Below, piece by piece: positions 48,802 through 62,765 of a DNA stretch of 64,000 nucleotides. The stretch's first letter is position 1. Each line of letters begins with the position of its first letter. A program made the translations under genes and the position numbers. The notes below the pieces were generated by a model. The model had not been told where the DNA came from. It did no database searches and saw nothing but the letters and a program-made list of their open reading frames with translations. The stretch comes from Candidula unifasciata (lineage: Eukaryota > Mollusca > Gastropoda > Stylommatophora > Geomitridae), in contig CAJHNH020003120.1 in the NCBI GenBank assembly GCA_905116865.2, positions 37,501 to 101,500 on the forward strand, given 5' to 3'.

Positions 48802-49099
48802 ACCCAGCCCAGTTCCGCTGGCCACGTGTAGACGTGTTTTAGCAGCTCCTTCATTTTCAGTTGTTTTCCAAGGATGTAATAGCCTAATCATGATGTTTTA
48901 TATTTCACTTTATTCATATTTCGCTTGGATATGCTATGGATTCAATAATATTTTAACATGTACCACTGTGATATTTTAATTGTGATTTCTTTCATGGAAT
49001 TACAAGGTAACAACATTCGCTATTAACTGTACCAGTTTTCGACTGAAGCTGTTCACCCACGCGTGTAACTAGCATGTTGATTAATTAGACAAAAAACAG
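48802..49099. other. Unassigned A/T-rich sequence
   Basis: Nothing recognised before the LINE. Confidence 0.4.
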
Positions 49100-49161
49100 C
49101 CAAACCGGGCAGTTGGTGGGTCCGTGGCTAGTAAAGCGGAACGCTGTGCTCAGTTCTAACA

Positions 49162-50830
49162 ATGTCGACCAGTCTACGACCATCTACACTCGCCAAACGA
49201 GGGCAACAAGGGAACAAAGATAAAACGGCAAACAAAGTAGCCAGCACTCCCCCTCACGTTGTCGATTGCCGTGCTGCTAGTTCAACACCTACCACGCCAT
49301 GTCTCACTGACAAGCTGTGTAACCAGCCATTAAGCGAAAGAAAAGGGGTGGACACACCCGATTTTTCAAAAGACAGTGTCAATTGTTCGTGTCCACACAG
49401 GACTACTACATGTGAGGAATTAATCCCAGCCTTAGAGGACAGGTTGAAAATCTTTATCAGAGATTGTTTCCCAATTGGAGAAGGACAAATTATTCCTTAA
49501 AAATGAAGTAAAGTTTTTGGTGGAATAAAATACTTCTTTAAAAGCTCAAATAGACGAGTTAACGAAAAGTGCCACCTCAAATGAAGAAAATGTTCAATTT
49601 GACACTGAAGACGCCACAAAGGCGACTGTGAATAACGAAAACACTGCTAAGCCTGTTGAGAGGACTGCCTCTATTTATCCAATTGGGGTCAAAATAAGCA
49701 ACAGATTTGAGGCTCTTAGTTTAGAAAATGAACCACAAACTCCCTCTGTGGAACATCAGTCGTCTCAGATGTCACAAAAAGATACAGACCAGCCTCGGGA
49801 TGACAGTCGCCAGTGGTAGCACCAGTGCTCCAGGCAGACCCGACAACAACGTGAATTAAACATTGACTCCAGTGTGTCACATCTAATTATTGGTGATTCT
49901 CTGATGAAGGGAATCTACAGTGACCGGATGTCAACAGATAACGAGACAGTGTTAGTCCATCCTCTACCTGGTGCAGATATAAATAGGGTGTCAGCGACAT
50001 TGCGACGATATAATTCAAACCATAACGTTAAAAGAATCACTGTCCATGTCGGCATCAATGACGTTATGAACAATCAACCATTTAGCACGTCTCATTTGTC
50101 CACATTGTTAGACTCAATGCGTAACAAATTTCCAAAATCATCTGTGTTTTTATCTTCCATTTTACTACCATCTTATGGATCTCAAAGACGTTTGGCAGAT
50201 GCAGGTAACTCAACATTACAGAAATTTTGTCTGGAACAAAACATCACATTTATTAACCATACGCCTTACTTTACCTCATCGTCTGGCGCTCCTAAGAAAA
50301 AGTTGTACCGGGACCAAATACACAGTTCCAGATTAGGCAGTAGTATTTTGGCTAAAAATATCAAGTATCCACAACGTACACAACAATCAGCGCCCGGCAC
50401 TGAAGTACCTAACATCTCGCCTGTGGCAAACATGCATAGAAGGCAGTGCACCGTCCCTATCTCAATGTCAAACTTTTCTTCATCTCAAGCTCACATTCTT
50501 CTGCATCGCAGCCCATGTTCCATTTCTCAGGCTGAAAATTACGATGCTATGTTTCCTTCACTGCCTGTGAAGCAATCATCTCCAGTCAAATCTAAGGAAA
50601 CTCCCTTACACATGCAAGGCATGCCTCAAGCATCTGTTTCTAATGTAGGACTTACCAGTGTTGCTCAGAGTAGCCCCCCTTCATTGCACACTAGTGTACA
50701 CCCAGCCTACAACTGGAATTATGAAGTTCAGCATCTCATGCAGTTCAGCCCTGCAGCTCTACATCATGCCTATATGATGTCGCTCCAGCAGAGGCGCTAC
50801 CATAACCTGCCTAATAGTACTACTTACTAG
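49162..50830 (+). pseudogene. LINE ORF1: coiled coil plus SGNH esterase domain
   Basis: Three pieces. 49162-49500 is the N terminus, ending in a leucine-rich stretch. After a frameshift near 49490 the frame of 49628-49819 continues, with a TAA at 49526 and a TAG at 49817. The intact 49874-50830 piece (318 codons) holds the esterase-like domain. Its blocks are IIGDSLMKG (GDS nucleophile block), VHVGINDV (G-x-N-D block) and DQIHSS (D-x-x-H catalytic pair). The heptad-like LEKDKLFLKNEVKFLVE before it suggests a coiled coil for multimerisation. In CR1-group LINEs such ORF1 proteins bind element RNA and carry an esterase of uncertain role. The C-terminal 100 residues are serine- and proline-rich and low complexity. 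Confidence 0.75.
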
Positions 50831-50881
50831 TGATTATAGTTTTAAAACCACCCTAACAATATCCTCCGTTTCAAAACCATC

Positions 50882-53687
50882 ATGTTAAATAGTCGAAATA
50901 AGTGGCTTCAAAAAGATGGCCTCCGAATAGGTCATCTAAACATTTTTCATTTGCTCGGCAAACTGCCAGAGCTATCAATTAGGCTCAGTAACCAATTCCA
51001 CGTTTTTGGAATTACAGAAAGTCACTTGAACGACAAAGTTGGTGACAACGAAATCACCATTGGTGGTTTTACAGTAATTCGCAAAGATGCAATAAGAAGA
51101 TTAGAGACTGGCATAGCAGTTTATATTTCGAATTTTCTCAAATATTCACGTAGATTTAATTTATAATATGAAAATATCGATTGTATCTGGCTGGAGGTTA
51201 AGCCGTTAAACCAACAGTCACTTCTCATTGGCTATCTTTATCGAAATCCAAGTGAAGACAACAACTGGTATGACGACTTTACTTCTATGATGGACACAGT
51301 TTTTAGTGTAGGGAAAGAAATTATTCTTCTAGGCGATTTTAACATTGACATAAATAAACCAGACATGGGAAGATGTCATTCTTTCATGTAACCTCAAAAA
51401 GTTAATTAACTTTCCCACTTGAGTTACAGAAACATCCTCAACACTAATTGATCATATCTATGTCTCTCACCCAAAAAATATTATTGAATGTTCTGTCCCC
51501 GCTACGGCTATTAGCGATCATTATCCTGTGTGCTCTGTATGGGCGAAAATTGGTGTTAAAACACCTAAAGATAAACATATCGCAGTTAAATTTAGAAATT
51601 TCAAAACTTTTAATCCTGACTCTTTTTTACTAGATTTGCGAAATGCACAGCTAGACCATGTTTATCAGCTTCCTGAACCGGACGATGCTATAGCCTACTG
51701 GACGAAAACAGTATATAGTGTATTTGATAAACATGTGCCTATTAAAGAACTTAGAGTAAAACATCAAACGAAATCACCATGGATTACTAGCGAGGTTCTG
51801 GAAATTATGAGAGAAAGAGATACAGCACACAAAAATAAAAACCACGATCTTTTCTGTAAACTAAGAAATAAGGTAAAATATTTAATTCGTAAAAATAAGA
51901 AAGATCATTTAAAAAATGGATTACAGATAAAACAAATAATGCAGACATATGGAGGGCTATCAACATCCTAACCAATAAGCATTCTTCAGATCAATCAAAA
52001 CCAAATTATCTAACGTGTAATGATTTTAGTTGTTTCTTCAAATCAGAAATAGAGAATTTAAAGTCCACAATACTAGACTCACAGTGTGACTTAAGCTTAC
52101 TAGCATCATTCTGTGAGGAAAAATGCAATAAGAATTTCCCTTCTGAGATTCCCCTTATGTCTGTTGCTGAAGTGTATGATTATCTCATCAACTTCAAGCA
52201 AACAAACTCCTCTGGCTTGGATGGAATCGAATCCTTCGATGTGCTGCGCCTGTCGTTAGTGATTCCTTAACGTTTATAATCAGTGCCTTGCCAAGAACTA
52301 CTTTCCATCAGCATTTAAAATTACCAAGGTTTATCCTCTGCTTAAATCTGGTTCAGCTGATAACAGTTCTCTAGGCAACTATAGACCCATTTCTCTACTA
52401 TCTTCACTATCTAAACCACTAGAGAAACACATACATAAAATAATGTTTCAGCATTTAAATAAGAACAGTCTAATAGTCAATAGCCAGTCAGGGTTCAGAC
52501 CTAAATACTCTTGTCAAACTGCGCTGACAAAAATGACAACTGGCACCTTAACATCAACAATGGCAAAATTTGTGGTGCCGTATTTGTCGACTATAAGAAA
52601 GCCTTTGACATGGTTGATCACAATATTTTAATTAGTAAACTAAAGACCTTAAAAACCAACGAAAATTTAGTGACATTAATAAAGTCATTTTTGTCTGATA
52701 GGCAGCAGGTAGTCTCCCCTCAGTAACCGTTATTCAAAACCCACACAGTTAAATATAGGCGTCCCTCAGGGTTCAACATTGGGTCCACTACTGTTTGCTA
52801 CTTATATTAATCACCTTCCGTTACATCTCAGTATAACATGTGATCTGTTTGCTGACGACTGTACAATATATACTAGTCATGACAATTGTAATGGATTAGA
52901 ACGTTCTTTACAGAAAGAAATAGATAATCTCATAAAATGTCGCAATGATAATCGCATGCAAATTAACATTAATAAAACTAAATCTATGGTGATAACAACT
53001 AAGCAAAAGCTACAAACATTAGCTGTACACAAGCCACCGCTTGAGCTCTTCATCGACAAGCTACCTATTGGTAATGTAGTTGAACACAAAACATTAGGTG
53101 TTTTAATTGACAGCCATCTAACTTGGAGTTCCCATGTTCATGCCATGACCAAAAAAGTAGCACAAACAGTATATCAACTTGGAAAAATTCAGCACTTTCT
53201 GGACGAAAATAGACGTAAAATATTTTACGTATCCTACATTCAAACGCATATTGACTATTGTTCCACGATTTGGGATGGCTACTCCAAATCTAATGCCAAA
53301 CGGCTGAGTTCTCTACAAAATAGGGCCTAACGCCTAGTTTCCGATAGAAACTACGTCGAGAAGAATCTTTTATATGGACAGATCTAAGGCTTCTGCCATT
53401 TAGTAAACGATTAATTTTTAATAAGGCCAAATTTATTCACAAAATCCTATCTAAAGATACTCCAAATTACATCGACCGATTTATTCAATCTAATCCTAAG
53501 AATAGCAAGCGACTAGGTTTATTACATTTGCCTAAACCCAGAATTGATTTATTTAAAACAAGTCTAGCATATTTTGCTGCTCATTTATGGAACCATCTTC
53601 CACTCGATCTGAAAACTACAAAAAGTGCTTACTCATTTAACCGCAAACTCTTTCATTTCATCATTATCAGTGATTACATGCCACCTT
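50882..53687 (+). pseudogene. LINE ORF2: AP endonuclease and reverse transcriptase, frameshifted
   Basis: Endonuclease: GHLNIFHLLGKLPEL, GITESHLN, then after an in-frame TAA (51164) IILLGDFNIDINKPDMG. After a frameshift near 51390 come TLIDHIYVSHP and ISDHYPVCSVW, which are the E, D-F-N and S-D-H catalytic blocks. A further shift near 51915 leads to SSGLDGIE. Reverse transcriptase: GNYRPISLLSSLSKPLEK, SQSGFRPKYSCQTAL, VDYKKAFDMVDH (motif A aspartate), GVPQGSTLGPLLFATYI (motif B), LFADDCTIY (motif C, F-A-D-D), KTLGVLIDSHLTW. The C-terminal part (KRLGLLHLPKPRIDLFK to DYMPP) ends near 53687. Catalytic residues are retained, but the frame is broken at about five places. The longest intact piece is 52779-53330. 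Confidence 0.85.
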
Positions 53688-53749
53688 AAATGTAGTTAAT
53701 AATCCACAATGCATTACTAGTTATAATTAATTGCAGTACGTATGATATG

Positions 53750-54775
53750 TTTGTATGCGTATATGTGTGACATGCAGGCGTGTGTAGGCGTATTTGTGTA
53801 TGTATGATTCTGTGTATGCATGGGCAACTGTATACGTTTGTGAGTACGTATCTGTGTGTAGGCGTGTGTCTGTGTGTATGGTGTCTGTGTGTATGGTGTC
53901 TGGGTGCTTGTCTGTAGGTGTGCCTGTGAGCGTATCTGTTTTTGTGTCTCAGTGTTCGCTCGTCCATATGCGTGTTTTTATGTGCATATGTATGTGTGGC
54001 TGTAAGCGTGTCTGTGTGTGTGTCTGTCTGCGTGTCAGTGTGCGTGTCAGTCTGTGTTGTGTGTCTGTGTTTTTTTTTAATGTCTATCTGTATGTGTGGC
54101 TGCGTGTGTGTCTGTGTGTATGATTGTATGTGGATATGTGTGGGTGTGGCTTGGCTGCATGTTTGTCTCTGTGTGTGTGTCTGTCTGTTTGTGTATATCT
54201 ATGCTGTGTCTGTAGGTGTTTCTGCGTGTGTGTCTGTGTGTCTATGCCTGCGTGTGTCTGTGCGTTTCTCTGTGTGTTGTTTCGTGTGTATTTGTATGTT
54301 CATCTTTTTGATAATGTGTGTGTGTGTGCCTCTGCATGTGTGTGTCTGTGAGAGTATTTGTGCGTCTGTGGGTGTGTTAGTATGTGTTTGTGTATGTCTC
54401 TGTGTGTCAGTGTGTGTGTGTGCCATTATGTGTCTGTAGGTGTGTATGGCTGCATGTGCATCTGTGTCTGTCTGTGGCTGTGTGTGGCTTTGTGTGTATC
54501 TGTGTGAGTCTCTATCGGTGTGTCTATTATATAATGTCTGCGTGTCTCTGCTTGTGTCGGGTTAATCGTCTGCGTGTATGTCTGTGTACGTATGTGTGAC
54601 TGTGCGTGTCTATGTGTGTATATCTGTGTATGTGTCGGTGTTGCGTATGTCTATGTGTGTGTCTGTTTCCCTGCTTTTTTGTGTGTATGTGTTTGTGTGT
54701 GCCCGTGACTGCATGTGTGTGTTGTCTGTATGTTTCTGGGTTGTATGCGTGTGTGTTTTAGAGCGTGTGTGTGTA
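53750..54775. repeat. Degenerate TG-rich low-complexity DNA
   Basis: Imperfect TGTGTGTCTG-type sequence about 1 kb long, without stable unit length. Open frames on both strands (cysteine/valine or threonine/histidine) are artefacts. Confidence 0.9.
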
Positions 54776-55258
54776 TGAATGTATGTATGTATGTATGTAT
54801 GTATGTATGTATGTATGTATGTATGTATGTATGTATGTATGTATGTATGTATGTATGTATGTATGTATGTATGTATGTATGTATGTATGTATGTATGTAT
54901 GTATGTATGTATGTATGTATGTATGTATGTATGTATGTCTGTATGTATGTATGTATGTATGTATGTATGTATGTATGTATGTATGTATGTATGTATGTAT
55001 GTATGTATGTATGTATGTATGTATGTATGTATGTATGTATGTATGTATGTATGTATGTATGTATGTATGGTGTATGTATGTATGTAATGTATGTATGTAT
55101 GTATGTATGTTGTCTGTATGTATGTATGTATGTCTGTATGTATGAATGAATGAATGTATGTATGTATGTATGTATGTATGTATGTATGTATGTATGTATG
55201 TATGTATGTATGTATGTATGTATGTATGTATGTATGTATGTATGTATGTATGTATGTA

Positions 55259-55305
<47 letters not shown>

Positions 55306-55390
55306 ATGAATGTATGTATGTATGTATGTATGTATGTATGTATGTATGTATGTATGTATGTATGTATGTATGTATGTATGTATGTATGTA

Positions 55391-55427
<37 letters not shown>

Positions 55428-55595
55428 ATGTATGTAAGTATGTATGTATGAATGTATGTATGTATGTATGTATGTATGTATGTATGTATGTATGTATGTA
55501 TGTATGTATGTATGTATGTATGTATGTATGTATGTATGTATGTATGTATGTATGTATGTATGTATGTATGTATGCATGTATGCATGAATGTAAAT
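54776..55595. repeat. (GTAT)n microsatellite
   Basis: About 200 GTAT units with short GT-only islands at about 55264-55290 and 55391-55412 and occasional GAATG. Adjacent blocks repeat the same succession (GTAT run, GT island, GTAT run, GAATG), so part was duplicated. Very long minus frames (HTYI repeats) are artefacts. Confidence 0.98.
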
Positions 55596-55754
55596 ATATA
55601 TATGTGCATGTTCGTGTGTATGTGGATGTATGTGTGTACTGAGTGCCTATGTGTTTGTGTGTAAGTGAGTGATTGGGCTTGTGTGTGTATGTGAGTGTGT
55701 GTGTTCGCGCATGAGCTTGCGCATATATTTTACCACCCATGCTTTTGTTTTTGA

Positions 55755-56335
<581 letters not shown>

Positions 56336-59300
56336 AACACCCATACATATAGCAACACCCATACATATACTAACACCCATACATCCTAACACCAACAAGA
56401 ACACACCAACACATTACACTAACGTCCCATAATACACTAACACCCAATACACTAACACCCATTACATAAACTAACACCCATAAAAAAACATAAAAAAAAC
56501 ACAAAAACATAAAAAAACAACATTACTAACTAACAAAAACATACAAACACTAAACACCCAAAAAAAAACAACCCCCATACATAAACTAACACCAACACAA
56601 CAAACTAACACATACAAAAACTAACACAAACAAGAACACAAAAACAAAAACAAAAATAACACAAAACACATAAACTAACACCCATACATAAACTTAAACA
56701 AACAAAAAAAACTAACACCCATACATAAAAAAGTACAAACCACAAACAACAAAAAAAACAACACCACAACAAAAACAAACACCAACACAAACACTAACAC
56801 CATACAAAAACTAACACAAAAAACTATAACACCAACACACCAAACAAAACCAACTAAACACACAAAAAACATAAACGAAAACCAACACAACAAAAACAAC
56901 AAAAACACATAAACACAAACTAACACACAACACAAAAACCACAACAAACACTAAAAAAAACCCAACAACAAAACAAACACCCATGACATAAACTAACACC
57001 CAAACAAAAACTAACAACAATACATAAACAATAACAAAACACATAAACTAACACCAACACAAAACTACACAAAACAAACATACATAAAAAAAACACAAAA
57101 AACAAACAAAAAACCACAACATAAAAACAAAAGAACACAAAAACACCAAACAACACACTAACACCCACACTAAACAAAAACACAAACATAAAAAACACTA
57201 CAAACACACATACCACAACACAAACATACAAAAAAAAAAACCACAAACATACAAACAAAAACACCAACACTTAACACAAACAAAACATAAAAAAACACCC
57301 ATACATACCACCTAAACCCAAACAACCTAACAAAAAAATACATACACTAAACATAACATTACAAAACAAAACACAACACTTAACACACCAAACAAACACA
57401 AACAACAAAACATACACAAACAAACACAACAAACAACACACACAAATACAAAACCACCCCTACATACCAAACACCCATCCATAAAACAAACACCCATAAA
57501 AAACAAACTAACAAAAAAATAACTAACAAAAAAAACACAAACTAAAATCAACACATAAACTAACACCAAAAACATACAAACAAAAACACATAAAACAAAC
57601 ATAAAACATACACAACACTACACACCCAAACACAAAAAAAAAACACACATACAAAAACACAATACACTAACACTAAAACATACAAAAATTACATACATAC
57701 TAAACAACAAACACATACATAACACAAAACACAAACACTAACACACTACAAAACACTAACACCAACACAAACAAAAAACACACACACACGAAACAAATAA
57801 CGCACACTACATAAACAAACAACACCAAACAAACACTAACACCACACAAAACAAACACCATACATAAACAAACACCAACAACATAAACTAACACCTATAC
57901 ATAAAAAAAACAACACAAAACTAACACCCATAACATAAACAACAAAACACATACACTAACACCGAAAATACATAACACCATCAAACATAACACCATACAC
58001 ACCCACACATAACACTAACAACACACATATACTAACACCCATTCATACAAAAACAAACCACATACACTACAAACACAAAATACACTACACCCAAACATAA
58101 ACATAACACCAAACACATACATAACACCAACAAAAAAAACTAACACAACACAAACACTACATACAACACATACACTAACCATACAAACAACCAACAACAC
58201 ATAAAAATAACACCGAACAAAACAATAAAACCAACACATACACTAACACAGAACACAAAAAACACCCAAACAACACATACACAAAAACAACATACAAACA
58301 AAACAACAAACACCAACACAAACAACACACAAACATAACACATACATACAAACAATACACAAACACACATACATAATTAACACCAACATACATACACTAA
58401 CACAACACAATACACTAACAACACAAACACTAACAACAACAACACATACAAAACAACCATACATACAACTAACACCAACACACACACTAAACAAAAAACA
58501 ACAAACATAACAAACAACAAAACAAAGACAAAACCCACAAAATAAACACAAAACAAAAACACAAACACCAACCCATACACTACACAAATAACAAGGCACT
58601 ACAAACACCCACACATAAAAAAACACAAACACATACACTAACAAAAAACAAAACTAACAACAACACAAACACTAAAAATTACATAAACAACAAAAACAAA
58701 AACACAACACCCACACAAAAAAACACACAAAAACAAACACTAACACAAACAAAAAACTAACAACAAAACATACACTACACCAACACAAAAACAACAGAAA
58801 ACAGACACTAACACCAACACATACAAACTAACAAACAGATACACAAACTAACACCCTTACAAACATAACTAACACGCAAAAAACACAAAAAACACAGCAA
58901 CATAAACAAACAGACAAAAATAACAACAAACACCAAAACAAAAGACTAACAAACAAAACACTACAACTAAACACAACACAGACACAAACAACCACAAACA
59001 CTAAACACCAACACATAAACTAACAAACAAACATACACTACAACCACCACATACACTAACACCAACAAAATACACTAACAAATAATACAACTAACACAAA
59101 CAAACAATCACTAAAAAACAAACATACAACGAAACAACACTACAAACAAACACCAACAACATACAAAACACCACAAATAAAACACAAAACAACATACACT
59201 ACACACACACAACCGAACAAATACACAAACACCATACACATACCAAAAAATACCAAAGTACAGACAAACATACACAACAAACAACCAACAATACAAAAAA

Positions 59301-60960
59301 AACACCAACAACATACACTACAACAAACATACAAAAACACCACACATAAACACAACCCATAACAATAAACTAACCCACAAACATCACAAACACCAACAAA
59401 CACAACTAACAACACAAAACAACACACATCAACAATAAACAACACAAAAACACAAACTAACACCAGGTATACTATAAAACAAAAACACTAACAAAAAACA
59501 AACACAAACACAGGCATACATAAACTAAAACACAACACATAAACACAACAGGCAAACACAAACACTAACAAAATACATAAACTACATACAACCATACAAA
59601 TACACACAAACACACAACAACCATAACATAACACTAACATCAAACACATACACTAACACCAACACATAAACTAACACCAACACATAAACTAACACCAACA
59701 CATACACTAACACCAACACATAAACTAACATCAACACATACACTAACACCCATACATAAAAAATACAAACACACAAACAAACAACCCATTACATAAACTA
59801 ACATACAACACACACATAAAAAAACCAAACACCACACTAAAACAAATACTACCTAAAACTACATAAACAACACAAATACACAACTAATAACAACAAAAAA
59901 CCAAAACACCATACACAAAACACAAAAACATACAACAAACACCCACACACACTAACACAAACCAAAAACTAACAAACACACATACACTAACACCAACACA
60001 AACTAACACAACATACAAACAAACATCACACACTACACTAACCAACACAAAAAACTAACCAAAACAAACTACATACACCCACCCCCTAACAAAACACACG
60101 CGCAAAAAACCATAAACAACACCAACACATACACAAACACCCAAACATAAACTAACACAACATACTACAAACAACACACACATCAAAAACACAAACACAT
60201 AAACTACACAATACATAAACAACACCCAACATACTAACACCACCACAACACTAACAAACACAAACACTAACACAACAAAAAACTACCACATCACAACACA
60301 AAACACATAACAAACAAAAACACACAAACCAAAAACACATACACTAACACCCATACATAAACTAACACCAACACATACACTAACACCAACACATAAACTA
60401 ACACCAACACACACTAACATCAACACATACACTAACACCAACACATACACTAACACCAACACATACACTAACACCAACACATACACTAACACCAACACAT
60501 AAACTAACACCAACACATACACTAACACCAACACATACACTAACCAACAAATAACCAACACCACACATAAACAAACCAAACACGAAAAACAACATATAAC
60601 AACACCAACACATAAACACAAACATCCACCAACACTACACACCAACACATAACAAACAACAACAATACAATAACAAAAACACATACACTACTTACAACAC
60701 ACACTAACACCCATGCATACACTAACACCAACACATACACCTCAACCACACACATCACAACATAACACCCAAACATACACTAACATACAAACAAATAAGA
60801 AATTATACATACACAAGAAACACCATACAAATTCGCCCATAAAATACACTCAAACAATCAAACATACATTACAAACAACATCGATAAATACACTACCCGT
60901 ACATACACCAACACACAAACATACGCAGTCACCCATGCATTTACAAAAACCCATGTGTAA
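56336..60960. repeat. Degenerate A/C-rich minisatellite nearly devoid of G
   Basis: Built on an approximately 18-bp unit TAACACCAACACATAAAC (also the CCCATACATA form), clearest at 59.64-59.76 kb and 60.34-60.55 kb, where units are almost perfect. Elsewhere it is broken by many indels, but the plus strand stays nearly all A and C with few T and very few G. The right end (60.9-61.05 kb) grades into CCATGCATACACA-type units. Minus-strand open frames (V, C, L, F, Y rich) are artefacts of the composition. Confidence 0.9.
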
Positions 60961-61370
60961 ACACTCATGCATACACAATTGTCCATGTATACACAATCAT
61001 CCATGCATACACAGTAACCCATACATTCATAATCAGTCACCCATACGTTCTCATTCGCACTACCATACGCATGTATACACGCCCACACCCAAACCCAGTG
61101 TGGCACAGTCGCGCCTATACATCCCCCAAGCAATAGATGTGCCTATTAACGTGCCAAGGGTGAATGACTATAGTTTCCGTATCTCTATTCAATCGTACTC
61201 AAGAACAAGGCCAGTGATGTAAGTCAATTACATAGAGCTGGTTTATTCCATAATATTCTCGTGCACACAGATTTTTTTTTCACCCCCGCGGAAATAAATT
61301 CAATAAGCAATATATATGAACAACTTCTTATTACTGGCTTATTCGTATGCCTCTTACGAGTTCCTACGAC
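60961..61370. other. Array edge and unassigned sequence
   Basis: The first 120 bases still hold decayed CCATACA-type units. The rest is unassigned, with a T-run at 61271-61279. Confidence 0.5.
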
Positions 61371-61823
61371 ACTGTTATGGCTAAACTCCAAGTTTTAACA
61401 GATCCCTTTTCTAAACGAAGTAAAGCACTAGTTTTCTCCTAACTCGGATCTTTCATCGCGTTCACAGCCCATAACATGTCCCTATCCAGCGGTTCCGTGG
61501 CTAACTCTCTGTTCTTAGTTAAAACTCCAAAGTTTAACATATCCTTCTGAACGAGTAAGACAACTGGTGTTCTCAACTTGGTCCTCTCAAGCTGTCCGGT
61601 CCTAACTGTCCGCTATCCAGCGGTTCCGGGGCTAACTCACTGTTTTAGATAGCTAAACTCCAAGTTTCACATATACCTTCATAAACGAAGTAAAGCAACT
61701 ATTATTTCTCCTAAACCGGTTCTTTCCCGCGGTTCAGGCATAACCTGTCCTATCAAGCGGTTTCCGTGGCTAACCTCTCTGTTTCTAGTTAAACTCCTAT
61801 TTTAACATATCCTTCTACGAACC

Positions 61824-61867
<44 letters not shown>

Positions 61868-61947
61868 CATGGTGTCCTCAACTGGTCTCTCAAGCTGTCC
61901 GGTCCTACTGTGTCCTCATCCAGCGTTTCCGGGTGCTAACCTAACTT
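61371..61947. repeat. Imperfect tandem repeat, about 135-bp unit (about four copies), with poly-A
   Basis: Blocks GGCTAACTCTCTGTT, TAAACTCCAAGTTT, AACATATCCTTCT and TATCCAGCGGTTCC recur about every 135 bp (near 61376, 61518, 61650, 61785). A run of about 40 A (about 61828-61866) interrupts the last unit, and the array ends at an N gap. Many single-base indels between copies look like residual sequencing or assembly error. Confidence 0.75.
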
Positions 61948-61964
61948 NNNNNNNNNNNNNNNNN
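61948..61964. other. Assembly gap (17 N)
   Basis: Same length as the gap at 44711, so probably a placeholder rather than a measured size. Confidence 1.
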
Positions 61965-62169
61965 TAATGCAATTTTCCCTTTTAACTCTCATACACACCT
62001 GTGAAACAAACTGCAAAAAATGACATTTAGACTTTTCTCTAAAATTTAGGGGGCTTTTGCAGTTCTGTTATCAAGGCCACCCTGCAAAAAAGCTCCCCCT
62101 TCCCCTGAATAAGAAAAAATCATGGCCCCATGGCCCCAAAAACATATAACATTTTTATCAAAACTACCG

Positions 62170-62370
62170 CTTCGTAACGCTACTTTTCTAAAGGCAAAAT
62201 TTTTTTAAAAATATTATTCCAAAAGGCTCTATTTTTACTTGGGTGTGTTAAAAAGAAAATTAAAAGCTTGCAAACGCCAAAACATTTTGCTATCCCAAAA
62301 CCTAGGATAGACCATACAAAACAAGTTTAACGTTCTCTGCAGCCTTTGTGGAACATCAAAAATGAAAAAT
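62170..62370 (+). pseudogene. CR1-like LINE 3' fragment, third copy
   Basis: ACCTAGGATAGACCATACAA, then AACAAGTTTAACGTTCTCTG and CAGCCTTTGTGGAAC align with 47485-47530 (CCTAGGATAGACCTATACAA, AATAAGTTTGGCATGCGCCG). It is heavily decayed with extra A/T runs, and no frame is intact. Confidence 0.6.
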
Positions 62371-62439
62371 CCGTAACCCTTTTAACCCAAAGGGGAAACC
62401 GATTACTCACTCTAAATCAGGTCCTCCAAATGGCGGGGC

Positions 62440-62765
62440 CATCATGCCTCCCCCATAATCTGCGTATCCTGACATATGTATCAGCTTTCGGATGCCGACA
62501 CACCTCCATGCCATGCATACCAAAAACTGTCAGCATCTCTTTCTCGTTGTCTTCCTCATCCCTTCTTCGCAAGATCTTTCAAAGATGGTCACACATGTTC
62601 TATTTTTCCTCTTCTCATAAAATGGCCGAAAAATTATGACTGTCTCCTTCTGATGTCTGTGATAAGTTGTCTTCGGGCTCTCGCCTCTCTCAAAACCTCT
62701 TGGTTGCTCTTTTTGGCAGTCCAAGGTATTTTAATCATTCTTCTGTAAAACCACATGTAAATGGT
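62440..62765 (-). pseudogene. LINE ORF2 C-terminal fossil, sense half of a twin-primed insertion
   Basis: On the minus strand: MIKIPWTAKKSNQEVLREA, LITDIRRRQS, a stop, FFGHFMRRGKIEHV, another stop, GRQRERDADSF and WHGG. This order (I-P-W-T, then I-x-x-R-x-x-x-F-G-H-x-x-R, then G-R-G-R-Q-R, then W-H) is the C-terminal signature of the LINE group often annotated in invertebrates as craniofacial development protein 2-like. Two stops and a frameshift show decay. It joins directly to the inverted endonuclease part at 62766-63011. Confidence 0.75.

Larger units (their letters stand above)
49100..53700 (+). mobile_element. Nearly full-length CR1-like non-LTR retrotransposon, inactivated
   Basis: Contains in order an ORF1 (about 49162-50830) with coiled coil and SGNH-type esterase, then an ORF2 (50882-53687) with AP endonuclease and reverse transcriptase and no RNase H. 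That layout fits the CR1/L2 group of non-LTR elements. The element is in the sense opposite to the LDLa exons. At least five frame breaks or stops make it non-autonomous now. The short 3' UTR passes into degenerate TG-rich DNA at about 53.75 kb. Target-site duplications were not found by eye. Confidence 0.85.

Noticed and set aside
56605..60776. Many hydrophobic minus-strand frames resembling membrane proteins
   Set aside because: The complement of A/C-only DNA contains only G and T plus some A, which encodes V, C, L, F and Y. Composition artefact.
62667..62765. N-terminal extension of the plus-strand endonuclease frame
   Set aside because: It translates the antisense of another LINE fragment; the true homology starts at the MKIGTWNVRT block.
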